Origin: a virus
Length of the DNA: 43,476 nt
Strand: one strand, 5' to 3'
IMG/VR virus record: IMGVR_UViG_3300031977_000477
Span: 1-43,476 of that record
Both the position numbers and the translations under genes were made by a program. The notes beneath the pieces were generated by a model. The model made no database searches and was not told the DNA's origin. It was given only the letters and a program-made list of their open reading frames with translations. This document shows, one piece after another, positions 1-7,321 of this stretch (position 1 is its first letter; every line of letters starts with the position of its first letter).

Positions 1-22
1 TTGGTTAGAAAGTAATAGATAA
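1..22 (+). CDS. 3' end of the small membrane protein that starts at 43340
   Basis: Bases 1-22 supply the last codons (I-W-L-E-S-N-R, stop TAA at 20-22) of the reading frame left open at the right edge of the window. Joining the last two bases of the window to base 1 gives an ATT codon and keeps the frame, completing a 52-aa protein. See the 43340 entry for the protein itself. This fragment is the main evidence that the sequence is circularly closed. Confidence 0.75.
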
Positions 23-23
23 T

Positions 24-113
24 ATGTGTATGGTGGAAGTAAAAGAAGATGGTTCTTTTGTACAGATATGTAACTGTAAGAATGGGAGTAGAAACTGTGG
101 AAATAATAAGTAG
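24..113 (+). CDS. tiny cysteine-containing protein in lysis cassette (29 aa)
   Basis: An ATG one base after the stop of the membrane protein opens a 29-aa frame ending at TAG 111-113. It overlaps the start of the amidase gene. The protein has four cysteines, three of them in its second half (I-C-N-C and R-N-C). No strong ribosome binding site is visible, only a weak GAAAG upstream. It may be a real small lysis-cassette gene translated by coupling, or just a leader for the amidase. Function unknown. Confidence 0.35.
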   Translation: MCMVEVKEDGSFVQICNCKNGSRNCGNNK

Positions 114-711
114 AGATAGTTGGGGTGCTAAACCTAATAAGACTAAGTTTAGTAAACTAGGAGAAGTCAAAGGTTTAGTGGTGCATTGGTCTGCTTACCC
201 TACAGCAGTAGGTAACGTAGCAGAAATGGACCAGTGTAAAAAAATTCAAAGGTTACATCAGGAAGATAGAGGTTGGAATGATGTAGCTTATAACTTTTTA
301 GTAGGAGATAGTGGACAAATATATGAAGGCAGAGGATTTGGAAACAGGAGTGCTGCACAAGGTGGTAACTCTAGGCAAGAAATCAATTATAATAACAAGC
401 ATTATGTTGCTGTGTGCTGGTTGGGTGGTAGTAATCCTACCGACAAACCTTCAGCTAAAGCTATTGAGGCTGTTAGATGGCTCTACAAAGAAGTAGGTGG
501 TCAGCTTAAACCACATAGTTATTTTAAACAAACTAATTGTCCTGGTGATGCTTGGCGTCAAGAAATAATAGAAGGTTTACAACCTGAATATTCAAACGCT
601 AGTCCTCCTGAAGTATATATACCTTTATCATATGAACAGAAGTTAGATAAAATTCTTGATATACTAGAAGATATACAAAAGAAGTTAAAGTTAGGAAGAC
701 TAATAAAATGA
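97..711 (+). CDS. endolysin: N-acetylmuramoyl-L-alanine amidase (PGRP/Amidase_2 fold)
   Basis: This zinc amidase would cut the bond between N-acetylmuramic acid and the stem peptide in the host wall at lysis. The domain opens with the typical ISRDSWGA motif. Numbering from GTG 97, the zinc ligands of the family are visible as H30 (VVHWS), H140 (KPHSYF) and C148 (TNCPGD), with Y65 in the AYNF motif. The C-terminal tail (about 175-204) is a charged helix without a recognised binding domain. I chose GTG 97 because GGGAG at 84-88 lies 8 nt upstream and the protein then begins at the conserved domain edge. In-frame ATGs at 49 and 82 are alternatives with weaker ribosome sites. The stop overlaps the holin start (ATGA). 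Putative holin genes lie on both sides. Confidence 0.92.
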   Translation: MEIISRDSWGAKPNKTKFSKLGEVKGLVVHWSAYPTAVGNVAEMDQCKKIQRLHQEDRGWNDVAYNFLVGDSGQIYEGRGFGNRSAAQGGNSRQEINYNNKHYVAVCWLGGSNPTDKPSAKAIEAVRWLYKEVGGQLKPHSYFKQTNCPGDAWRQEIIEGLQPEYSNASPPEVYIPLSYEQKLDKILDILEDIQKKLKLGRLIK

Positions 712-914
712 AAAAAGAATATGTAGATTTAATAGAGAGATGTCTTTGGACATTTGTTGAGAGTTTTGCATCAGCTTTAGTTATCACACCTGCATTAGGT
801 ATTGATATAAGTACAATAGAAGTAGCCGCCTTATCAGGTGGTGCTGCTGTTTTGTCAGTACTAAAGACATTTGCAAAGAATAAAATTACACCACAAACGA
901 AAGTATCAAGATAG
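708..914 (+). CDS. holin, r1t type (68 aa)
   Basis: A small inner-membrane protein that would open the membrane so that the amidase reaches the wall. It has a short charged N-terminus, a first hydrophobic helix (about residues 13-30, rich in W/F/A), a turn with GIDIS, a second hydrophobic Ala/Gly/Val helix (about 37-55) and a basic tail ending TKVSR. This two-helix plan, with the phrase AALSGGAAVLSVLKTFA, matches the r1t holin family of Gram-positive and actinobacterial phages (recognised by eye, not searched). It overlaps the amidase stop by 4 nt, so translation is probably coupled. It is the last gene of the rightward arm and is followed by a strong terminator. Confidence 0.8.
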   Translation: MKKEYVDLIERCLWTFVESFASALVITPALGIDISTIEVAALSGGAAVLSVLKTFAKNKITPQTKVSR

Positions 915-926
915 TCTAAATAGCAA

Positions 927-957
927 AGCCGAGGGTGTTATCCTTTCTACCTCGGCT
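927..957. terminator. bidirectional rho-independent terminator between converging arms
   Basis: A perfect 8-bp stem, AGCCGAGG (927-934) and CCTCGGCT (950-957), encloses a 15-nt loop. It is followed on the plus strand by a T-rich run to about 974, and on the minus strand by TTTGCTATTT. It sits between the stop of the holin (914) and the stop of the leftward arm (976), so it can serve both. Confidence 0.88.
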
Positions 958-975
958 CTTGCTTATTTCTTTTAA

Positions 976-1770
976 TTAAAAGGGTGCATCTCCTGGACTA
1001 ATCTCATCTAAAGATTTAGCCTTAGGCATTTCAACACCGTTCATCATAGCAGCGTAATCATTCCAAGACTTAGGTGTTTGTCTGCTATCAACCCACCAAG
1101 ATTTAGAAAATACTTTGCCATCTACAGTATCTCCTGCTGTACATTTAGATGCCATAATGCATCTAAAGTCAGGTGATTTCTGTGATTTCTTTTCTTCATC
1201 AGGAATATACTTTACGCTACCACCACAAGGACACCACAGCCCTACACTATCTATTGCTAATGAACCGTCCTCGTGTTTATTAACTTTTACTGTATATCCT
1301 GCATCCTCCATCTTTGCAATGATACCACCACTAGAGGAGGCGGAGGAAGCAGACGACCCTTCTACTTCCTCCTTTTTGTCTGCTACTTTTGCAGCAGGCT
1401 TTGTGCTTTGAGCCTCTTTGACAGTGGTGTCACCCTGCGTTTTAGACATTTCTTCTTTACTAGGTCGTGCCTTATCACTACCTTGATACTTCCAGTTAGC
1501 TAATGCTCTACCTATTGCAGAAGTTTCGCAGTTTTCTAACCACGCTTCCTTATTAGCAAAGCCACCTTGACCTTTGTATTCTTGTGCATACCCTGTTGCT
1601 ACTGCTTTCTCATCATCAAAGTCTTTATATACTAAAGCTTTAACAATTACCATAGTTCCTTCATCGTTGATTTTAGCAACGTGAGTTTCAATCCTACCAT
1701 TAGGATTATCAGACCAAAACTTCTTTAGTCTGTCTTCTACTGTTTCGTAGTTATCTAAATTAAAAGCCAT
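976..1770 (-). CDS. actinophage-type recombination protein, candidate Rad52/Erf-like single-strand annealing protein with C-terminal zinc ribbon
   Basis: The N-terminal ~110 residues carry the pattern of a family common in actinobacterial phages: VEDRLKKFW near residue 11, a VxALVY strand, ATGYAQE (58-64) and ENCETSAIGRALAN (79-92). The ETSAIGRAL helix resembles the conserved segment of Rad52/Erf-like annealing proteins, so I infer ssDNA annealing for recombination; profile-profile comparison would settle it. A Ser/Ala-rich linker (about 115-150) leads to a Cys4 module, C180, C182, C204 and C210, probably a zinc ribbon. Translation starts behind AAGGAGG. It is the last gene of the minus-strand operon that also encodes the phosphoesterase, which fits a nuclease/annealing pair. 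Confidence 0.68.
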   Translation of the reverse strand: MAFNLDNYETVEDRLKKFWSDNPNGRIETHVAKINDEGTMVIVKALVYKDFDDEKAVATGYAQEYKGQGGFANKEAWLENCETSAIGRALANWKYQGSDKARPSKEEMSKTQGDTTVKEAQSTKPAAKVADKKEEVEGSSASSASSSGGIIAKMEDAGYTVKVNKHEDGSLAIDSVGLWCPCGGSVKYIPDEEKKSQKSPDFRCIMASKCTAGDTVDGKVFSKSWWVDSRQTPKSWNDYAAMMNGVEMPKAKSLDEISPGDAPF

Positions 1771-1788
1771 TTAGCCTCCTTCTTGTTC

Positions 1789-1920
1789 TTATATACTAGC
1801 TTTGTCAGTTTTTAATATAAATTGTTTTTCCTTATACCTTCTGCACATTTGGTTTAAGCATTGCAAAAACCCTCGTGCAGAGTACAAAGCCTTACCACAA
1901 CTCATACATATGTGTGACAT
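1789..1920 (-). CDS. 43-aa zinc-ribbon-like small protein
   Basis: A short minus-strand frame starts with ATG one base after the stop of the phosphoesterase; the GAGGAG ribosome site lies in the last codons of that gene. The protein has C5-M-S-C8 and a second C-x5-C pair (C20, C26), followed by a basic tail, so a small zinc-binding knuckle is plausible. It ends 18 nt before the next gene start, leaving room only for the AAGGAGG site. Too short to assign a function; the tight operon fit supports it being translated. Confidence 0.6.
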   Translation of the reverse strand: MSHICMSCGKALYSARGFLQCLNQMCRRYKEKQFILKTDKASI

Positions 1921-1921
1921 A

Positions 1922-2962
1922 TTACTCCTCTAGGTTTACTAAATACTCAGCAGTAACTCCCTTATCAGGCTTAACAAATAAACAATGCTGTGATGGTCTA
2001 CCCATACTAGCTAATTGTTCTAATGCATATCCATTGTGGCTTTCTGTACTACCATTAACCCACACCCTTGTATCGTTTATATACAAGTTAGTTGGTGTAT
2101 GATAGTGTCCACATACTGCGTGAGTAAAATCTTCCATAAGATTATTAGCTGCAAGAGATTTCCAACCTAAGATTTTTTTGTTATATCCATAGAAAGGAAG
2201 TCCCATACTGCCTCTAATATTATCTCCGTGGAAGCACAGAAACTTTGCTTTTTTACCTAAGTCTGCTACTAAGTACCAAGTCTTATCAGGTACTATGAAC
2301 TTAATTCTTTTCTCATTAGCAAACATTGTTTCCAATATCTTTCCTAACATACGGTCAGCGTTGCTTTCAGGGTTGTAATCTCTACGACTACGACCACCTA
2401 AAGCACCGTGGTTTCCTATAACCCAATATACTTCTACTTCATCAAACTCAGTTAATAGTTTGCTAAAGAAACCATATAGTATTCTTGGACCATCTACTGT
2501 TACTTGCTTATATAAAGAACTATCTATCTCGTGTGCTTGTCCTGGAAAAATTAGCTCTCCTTCTACGATGTCACCGAGACACATTACTGCACACTTCTTT
2601 ATAGAGTGATTAGCTTTTTGTACTCTAGTTATCTGTATAATCTTATCAGCATAACGTAGCACTCTTTCCTCTGCTATCTCACTATTATAAGTAGGTGTTC
2701 TTTTTGCTAATTGAATATCACTAAGTAAAGGCACACAGATTTCTTCTCCTTTTGTTTTAGCTTTAGCAGGTGCTTTTACTTTAGGTAAGTCAAGCGTACT
2801 AATACCATCTCTTGCACCTCTATATACTGCTTCAACTAGGTCAGCTTTCTTATCCTTTAACTTATCAATTTGTTTTAATAACCTTTGATTAGTTTGTTTA
2901 AGGTCTCTGATAGCTTCACTTTCAGCTTCTGCTAGTAAAGATGCAAGTTCTTTTTTATTCAT
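1922..2962 (-). CDS. calcineurin-like metallophosphoesterase (Mre11/SbcD-type DNA repair exonuclease candidate)
   Basis: All the metal-binding motifs of the family can be read: D82 in LSDIQLA (an unusual DIQ in place of DxH), GD131 in LGDIVEG, G-N184-H185 in VIGNHG, H245 in CFHGDN, and H286/H288 in CGHYHT. The first ~50 residues form a charged coiled coil, then a Lys/Ala/Pro linker. Such proteins in phages are usually annotated as exonuclease or phosphoesterase. With the annealing protein two genes downstream, a recombination or replication role is a reasonable inference. The ATG overlaps the end of the upstream 80-aa gene (ATGAATAA). The protein ends NLEE because the ribosome site of the next gene forms its last codons. 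Confidence 0.82.
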   Translation of the reverse strand: MNKKELASLLAEAESEAIRDLKQTNQRLLKQIDKLKDKKADLVEAVYRGARDGISTLDLPKVKAPAKAKTKGEEICVPLLSDIQLAKRTPTYNSEIAEERVLRYADKIIQITRVQKANHSIKKCAVMCLGDIVEGELIFPGQAHEIDSSLYKQVTVDGPRILYGFFSKLLTEFDEVEVYWVIGNHGALGGRSRRDYNPESNADRMLGKILETMFANEKRIKFIVPDKTWYLVADLGKKAKFLCFHGDNIRGSMGLPFYGYNKKILGWKSLAANNLMEDFTHAVCGHYHTPTNLYINDTRVWVNGSTESHNGYALEQLASMGRPSQHCLFVKPDKGVTAEYLVNLEE

Positions 2963-3197
2963 TAGTAAGGTTCTTTAACCACTCTGCAACTCTTGACCTA
3001 CTAACATCAATATTAAATTCTTCATTTAATATTCTATGGACACTACTAGCCACAGGTCTTTTTCCTTCTTGTACCATCTGTTCAATACCATTAGTGAAGG
3101 GTACAGCTTCACTAGGTAATCTCTCATACCAAGGGATATGACCACCCCTTTTTGCGACCATTGCTTTTTTAAGCAAATCGTTAATATCTATACTCAT
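2955..3197 (-). CDS. small HTH-like DNA-binding protein candidate (80 aa), first gene of operon
   Basis: The protein contains a predicted helix-turn-helix-like C-terminal half: SVHRILNEEFNIDVSRSRVAEWL (about residues 52-74, here split as SVHRILNEEF, NIDVS and RSRVAEWL). This has the spacing of a turn flanked by two helices, the second basic. The N-terminus is short, basic and Gly-containing. A DNA-binding or regulatory role is inferred from fold pattern only. The start ATG lies 6 nt behind a TATACT box (3209-3204), which suggests a leaderless transcript. Palindromic sites lie immediately upstream, so it may regulate its own operon. Confidence 0.6.
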   Translation of the reverse strand: MSIDINDLLKKAMVAKRGGHIPWYERLPSEAVPFTNGIEQMVQEGKRPVASSVHRILNEEFNIDVSRSRVAEWLKNLTNE

Positions 3198-3203
3198 AGT
3201 TGC

Positions 3204-3274
3204 AGTATATCATATGAGTATTCATATGCATACGCATTAGAAAAAAATAAAAAAAAGACTTTATGCATATGCAT
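3204..3274 (-). promoter_or_regulatory. operator/promoter region with three overlapping dyads
   Basis: Reading minus, TATACT (3209-3204) is a good -10 box, but no -35 box is found at 17 nt; that position is taken by dyads. They are CATATGA-GTAT-TCATATG (3211-3228, 7-4-7 perfect), ATGC-ATAC-GCAT (3226-3237) and ATGCA-TA-TGCAT (3263-3274). Two share a GTAT/ATAC centre. The arrangement suggests binding of a dimeric regulator that replaces or blocks the -35 contact. Confidence 0.55.
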
Positions 3275-3282
3275 ATATATAT

Positions 3283-3333
3283 AAAAAAAAAGTAGTAAGG
3301 GTAGGCACAAAGAGATAAACCTACCCTACTACT
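3283..3333 (-). terminator. rho-independent terminator of the AAA/VWA operon
   Basis: The minus strand reads a long stem, CCTACCCTACTACT in the plus strand at 3320-3333 pairing with AGTAGTAAGGGTAGG at 3291-3305 (one bulged base), followed by a run of eight T (3290-3283). It lies just after the stop of the VWA gene (3340). Confidence 0.88.
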
Positions 3334-3339
3334 TATAGC

Positions 3340-5139
3340 CTAGCTTTTCAGGGACAACTGTTTAGCTAAGTCTTTTACTTGTTCTCTCATACGTATAGGA
3401 ATAATATTGTGCTTAAACATAAAGCGTAATATATCCTCTCTATCTTGTTTTCGTAAATTAGCACCACCACCGTTCTCATTTACGCCTACGACTTGCTGGT
3501 CGCTAACCCATATACGAGGCTCAGGTTGTTCTGCTAACCATTTAAGAGCGTCATAATCTACTGAGTTCATACCATACTCTTGCAAATCACTAATAGCATT
3601 AGTATCAATACGACCATCTTGTGCGATTATTTTAATCATACCATCATAGCCGTCTTCCTTAATACCGTAGCCTACATAACCTGCAATGCTAGAAGCAGGT
3701 AGTAGTTCAACTACTTCTCTAATGTCATCACTAGTCCAACCCATACTGCCTGAACAATCTATCATCATAGAAGCACCTGCAACAACTTTCCTATTAGTGA
3801 ATACTTTTCTATCAGTAGTCATACGGTACATATTCTTAGGAACAATACCTCTATCACTATTCATCTTTGATAGTTCTCTAATAGCTTTAGGAACTTTACC
3901 ATTAGGTACAAACTTCTTAGTAATAGCTTTGCCGTGAGTACCTGTAGGATTACTGTAATAATCTATTAGTCCTCTCTTAGCGTCTCTATCAGCATTGTCC
4001 ATAATATCATTAGCAAGTTCTTTGTTAATATTATCAGGCAAAGATAATGTCTCATCATACTCTCGTGCTTTTTGGTCTGCATTTAGTAGCTCTTGTAGGT
4101 ACTCCTCACTAGGAAGTTCCATAAGAGTTTGTACATACTTTTCATTTTCTGCACCTTCATCAGTATTATTTAAGTAATCCTGATAAGCTGTCATCAATTT
4201 AGCTACTGTATTGTATCTCTTACTATAGTAAGAATAGTCTTGTGGATTAAGTAATCTCTTTCTAAGAACATTAACTTTCCTACGCATAGAGTGTTTATCA
4301 GCTCTAGTGCTAACGTATCTACTAGTATCATAATCAAACTGCCAATTATAAAACCTAGCCTTACCTAAGTATCTCTTGGCTTCTCGTATCATACCCCACA
4401 TTGTACTAATGACATCTTGTACATAAGCAATGTCTTTCTCTAATGTACTGTCAGGTATGTTAATACCAATAGGATAGAACTTATGTAAGTGAGATTTGAT
4501 ATGTTCTCTTATGCTGTCATCAGTTCTACCATAGGTGTTTGATGCACCTGCTGTATGTAATAAATGTAAATACACTTCATACAAAGGTGTCTTATTAAAC
4601 AACATATCAACCATTACTTTGTTGAGACTTTCTCTACTAGAGGTACTTATCTCAGGTAAATAGAAGCTACGATTTTGTTCAAACACTTTCTCGTTGTTAG
4701 TTAGTTTATAACCATTTTCTTTCTTTTCCTCTATTTGAACAGTTATATCCCAATCATTTTTACCGTATGCTTTAGCAATTTTCTTAGCTACTCTGTTTGC
4801 TTTCTGTCTAGCAATAATTTCTGCAATTAGAAACTGTGCTATATGTAGTGCTTCATCATTGTTTTTGAATTTCATATCCTCAAACAACTGTGCCTTAGCA
4901 TAAGCAATCTGTGTAAGTGTGTGTTCTTTGTTAGTACCACCACCAGTAAGATAGTTTGGAATAACCAACTCTCTCCTATGTGAAGGTATTAAAGAACTAC
5001 GTCTAACGACATTGTACTTTCTTACTTTGTTACCACGCATAGTAAGGTTAGCTAGAGTAGAGGGTACTTCTTGCGAAGCACCCTGTCTCTTACTAAATAA
5101 AGACTTCTTACTGCTTAATTGCTCTAAGAAACTACTCAT
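3340..5139 (-). CDS. VWA-domain protein with MIDAS site, partner of the adjacent MoxR-type AAA+ ATPase
   Basis: The C-terminal third is a von Willebrand factor A-type domain. The MIDAS motif D461-C-S463-G-S465 follows a hydrophobic strand (ASMMI), and a later strand carries IWVSD. The first ~430 residues are mostly charged helix with no motif I recognise. VWA proteins of this length beside a MoxR/NorQ-type ATPase form metal- or client-activating chaperone pairs in bacteria (CbbQ/CbbO, NorQ/NorD, RavA/ViaA, CobS/CobT), so a target-remodelling role is inferred; the client is unknown. The start overlaps the ATPase stop by 8 nt with an AAGGA site inside the ATPase gene. It is the last gene of the operon, followed by a terminator. 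Confidence 0.82.
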   Translation of the reverse strand: MSSFLEQLSSKKSLFSKRQGASQEVPSTLANLTMRGNKVRKYNVVRRSSLIPSHRRELVIPNYLTGGGTNKEHTLTQIAYAKAQLFEDMKFKNNDEALHIAQFLIAEIIARQKANRVAKKIAKAYGKNDWDITVQIEEKKENGYKLTNNEKVFEQNRSFYLPEISTSSRESLNKVMVDMLFNKTPLYEVYLHLLHTAGASNTYGRTDDSIREHIKSHLHKFYPIGINIPDSTLEKDIAYVQDVISTMWGMIREAKRYLGKARFYNWQFDYDTSRYVSTRADKHSMRRKVNVLRKRLLNPQDYSYYSKRYNTVAKLMTAYQDYLNNTDEGAENEKYVQTLMELPSEEYLQELLNADQKAREYDETLSLPDNINKELANDIMDNADRDAKRGLIDYYSNPTGTHGKAITKKFVPNGKVPKAIRELSKMNSDRGIVPKNMYRMTTDRKVFTNRKVVAGASMMIDCSGSMGWTSDDIREVVELLPASSIAGYVGYGIKEDGYDGMIKIIAQDGRIDTNAISDLQEYGMNSVDYDALKWLAEQPEPRIWVSDQQVVGVNENGGGANLRKQDREDILRFMFKHNIIPIRMREQVKDLAKQLSLKS

Positions 5140-5830
5140 CTTCCTTATCCAATTCTGTCATAGCATCTATGATATTGGAAGTGTCATTAGGAAATATTGC
5201 TCTAGCTGCTACTTCTAAATCACAACCTTTGTCTAACAACTCTGCAAACGCTGTCCATTTACGAACAGAGAAGTTTGTTGAGTAGTTGTAATCCTCATAT
5301 ACTGCTTTGAGTTTGTTAGGAAGTGCTTCCAATGCATCAGGATGTACTTCATTAACTTCTATCTTTACAGGAAATCTGTCGCCTAAAGCATCACTCAAAT
5401 CTTGTGGTGTGCCGTTCATAGTAGCGACTATTTGAAATCCTGAAGCAGGTCTTACTACTTCTTTTTCTTTGTTAGGAAGTGTGAATTTTGCAAACTTAGG
5501 GTCGTCTAAGAGTGCGTGTAAGAAAGTCATAACATCTACACCAGCGTGGTCTATCTCGTTAATAACTAGTCTTGCACCTTCCTTCCAAGCACGAACACCG
5601 ACACCATCAAGCCACTCAAATCCACCACTATCGGTAGCTATGTAGTGTCCCATAAGCTCTGCTGCTGTGCTATCTTGTGTTAGTGTAATGTTATATACAC
5701 CTTGTTCTTTCTTTAGTCCAAGTGTATTTGCTTGGTATGTCTTACCTGTACCAGGTACTCCATAGAGCAATACTCTCGGTGTGAAAGGGATAACTTCTTT
5801 AAGTAATCCCCATACGTTATCGTCCTTCAT
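5132..5830 (-). CDS. MoxR/NorQ/CbbQ-type AAA+ ATPase
   Basis: Walker A is GVPGTGKT at residues 24-31, Walker B LVINEID at 88-94, sensor-1 Asn lies in VATMNGTPQD (about 129-138), and an arginine-finger-like DRFP follows directly. The compact length (232 aa) and the TLTQDSTAAELMGHY segment are typical of the MoxR-like AAA+ branch (CbbQ/NorQ/CobS) that works with VWA proteins. It would use ATP hydrolysis to remodel a partner through the VWA protein encoded downstream with overlapping codons. It is one of the few clear enzymes of the leftward arm. It should not be read as a replicative helicase. Confidence 0.87.
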   Translation of the reverse strand: MKDDNVWGLLKEVIPFTPRVLLYGVPGTGKTYQANTLGLKKEQGVYNITLTQDSTAAELMGHYIATDSGGFEWLDGVGVRAWKEGARLVINEIDHAGVDVMTFLHALLDDPKFAKFTLPNKEKEVVRPASGFQIVATMNGTPQDLSDALGDRFPVKIEVNEVHPDALEALPNKLKAVYEDYNYSTNFSVRKWTAFAELLDKGCDLEVAARAIFPNDTSNIIDAMTELDKEDE

Positions 5831-5833
5831 AAC

Positions 5834-6316
5834 CTATTCCTCCTCTTTTAGGTCTTGTGTTTGCACCTCTTGTGCTAACATACTGTCAATGTCTTTGAAA
5901 AACTTAGTAGTAAGTCTTTCTACATTAATATCGTTCCATACTTCCATAGGTTCCTCTTGTATATTTGTAACAAGTGGTACATCAGGAAGCATACTGTAGG
6001 CATCTAAGGGAATATCTACTACAACACTATGTGTTGAATTACTGTCATCTTGTAGAACAAATTCCCATATAGTCCTAACGTGTTCCTCACACTCAACACC
6101 TTGCTTGTGCTTGTGAGGTATAGCCATTTTAAGAAAGATAGGAAACCTATCATCTATACAGGCTAGTTCGCCTAGTGGTTTTGGCTCAAACAACCACTCT
6201 GCTATCTGTCTGTTGTACTCGTTCTTAATGGACAGTTCATTAAGAAACTTTAGTATTGGTTTAGTAATAGCAACGTGTGTCTTAACAGTACTTGTTGCTT
6301 CGTATTGAATAGTCAT
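5834..6316 (-). CDS. uncharacterised operon protein (160 aa)
   Basis: I do not recognise this protein. It is soluble and acidic towards the C-terminus, with alternating hydrophobic strands in the middle (FPIFLKMAIP, SVVVDIPLDAY) that suggest an alpha/beta or beta-rich fold. It lies directly upstream of the MoxR-type ATPase, separated by 3 nt, so it is a candidate cofactor or client of the AAA/VWA pair. It ends KEEE because the last codons GAG GAG GAA double as the ribosome site of the ATPase gene. Confidence 0.75.
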   Translation of the reverse strand: MTIQYEATSTVKTHVAITKPILKFLNELSIKNEYNRQIAEWLFEPKPLGELACIDDRFPIFLKMAIPHKHKQGVECEEHVRTIWEFVLQDDSNSTHSVVVDIPLDAYSMLPDVPLVTNIQEEPMEVWNDINVERLTTKFFKDIDSMLAQEVQTQDLKEEE

Positions 6317-6317
6317 A

Positions 6318-7010
6318 CTATTCCTCCTCCTCTACTTTTAGTTCTTTTAAGAACTTAACAATGTCATCATCACTAATTTTGTTATTAACAACATCTACTA
6401 AGTCTTTCTTATCTACTATGTTTCCTGCCTCATCACTATATCCACCTTCCATAATGTTGCTTATGGTAGGAACAGAACCTAGTGATATCATTGCAGGCTC
6501 AGTATGGTCTAAACACTTTTCGTAGAACTGACTAAAGTGTTCTCTGTTATTTACTATGAACTCAGTAGCTTGTATCAACAGTTGTGCTGCTACCATAAAG
6601 TCGCTAGTGTCCTCACCTTCCTTTTCAAGTTTTGCTACAATACTATCCTTCATCTCTAAGTCAATAGGATTACCTTTAGCCATACCTTGAAACTGATTTG
6701 ATACAAAGGCAGATAAGCCTACCATCATATCAGCAATACGGTTGAACCATAATGTTCTATCAATCATATTGAGTATGTCAGTATAGTCTGTTGCTGCTAC
6801 GTGATACTTACCACCTGCTTTGCTCTTAGATATATTACCGTCCTTATCTACGTCAGGTGGGAAAAAGAAACCAACACCTTGTAGTTTCATCTCCCCTAAC
6901 ATACTAATTTGTTGGTAGTCCTTTAGACCAAGCTGTTCAGCTCGTTCCATTTTTTCTTTTAAGTTCCTAGAAAACTCCTCAAAGTCTTCTTGACTAGGCA
7001 TATCAGCCAT
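6318..7010 (-). CDS. uncharacterised operon protein (230 aa)
   Basis: Not recognised. Mainly helical, with a charged N-terminal coiled coil (about 6-45), a Gly/Pro-rich patch (GVGFFFPPD, about 46-54) and a long helical region with many hydrophobics (about 78-180). The C-terminus is strongly acidic and ends VEEEE, encoded by the purine-rich ribosome site for the next gene, which starts 1 nt after the stop. No enzyme motif is visible. Its place two genes before the MoxR-type ATPase makes it part of the same translational unit. Confidence 0.75.
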   Translation of the reverse strand: MADMPSQEDFEEFSRNLKEKMERAEQLGLKDYQQISMLGEMKLQGVGFFFPPDVDKDGNISKSKAGGKYHVAATDYTDILNMIDRTLWFNRIADMMVGLSAFVSNQFQGMAKGNPIDLEMKDSIVAKLEKEGEDTSDFMVAAQLLIQATEFIVNNREHFSQFYEKCLDHTEPAMISLGSVPTISNIMEGGYSDEAGNIVDKKDLVDVVNNKISDDDIVKFLKELKVEEEE

Positions 7011-7321
7011 TATTCCTCCTCTTGTTTAGTCATCTTTGTACTTCTTGCTACTAAGTAACGGTAACCATTTCTAGTAGCTGTCTTGAAGTCCATCTCTAAG
7101 TTAAGTTCTTTAAGGTTAGTGCAATCAGTTCTAAGTGCGTTAGCACTTGTAATGTCTTGCATAGGACTAACTCCTATAACTATCCACCTTCCATTAGCAC
7201 TCTGAACTTTTCTTAGTGCGTGCTTATATCTATTAGTAACAGCAGTACCTTTATTACCTCTACCTTTAGGTCGGTATTGTACTACCTCATCACTAATCTC
7301 ATCACCTACTTTATAGGTCAT
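7010..7321 (-). CDS. uncharacterised basic operon protein (103 aa)
   Basis: Not recognised. The N-terminal half is basic (RPKGRGNKG, NRYKHALRKV) and may contact nucleic acid; the central segment NGRWIVIGVSP looks like a beta hairpin. It starts with an ATGA overlap on the upstream gene and ends KQEEE with a TAATG overlap on the downstream gene, so it belongs to the coupled operon. No cysteine pair or catalytic motif is visible. Confidence 0.7.
   Translation of the reverse strand: MTYKVGDEISDEVVQYRPKGRGNKGTAVTNRYKHALRKVQSANGRWIVIGVSPMQDITSANALRTDCTNLKELNLEMDFKTATRNGYRYLVARSTKMTKQEEE

Noticed and set aside
3340-5830. Cobaltochelatase CobS/CobT
   Set aside because: The motifs fit the general MoxR/VWA class, but no cobalamin gene is present and the N-terminal region of the VWA protein shows no CobT features I recognise.
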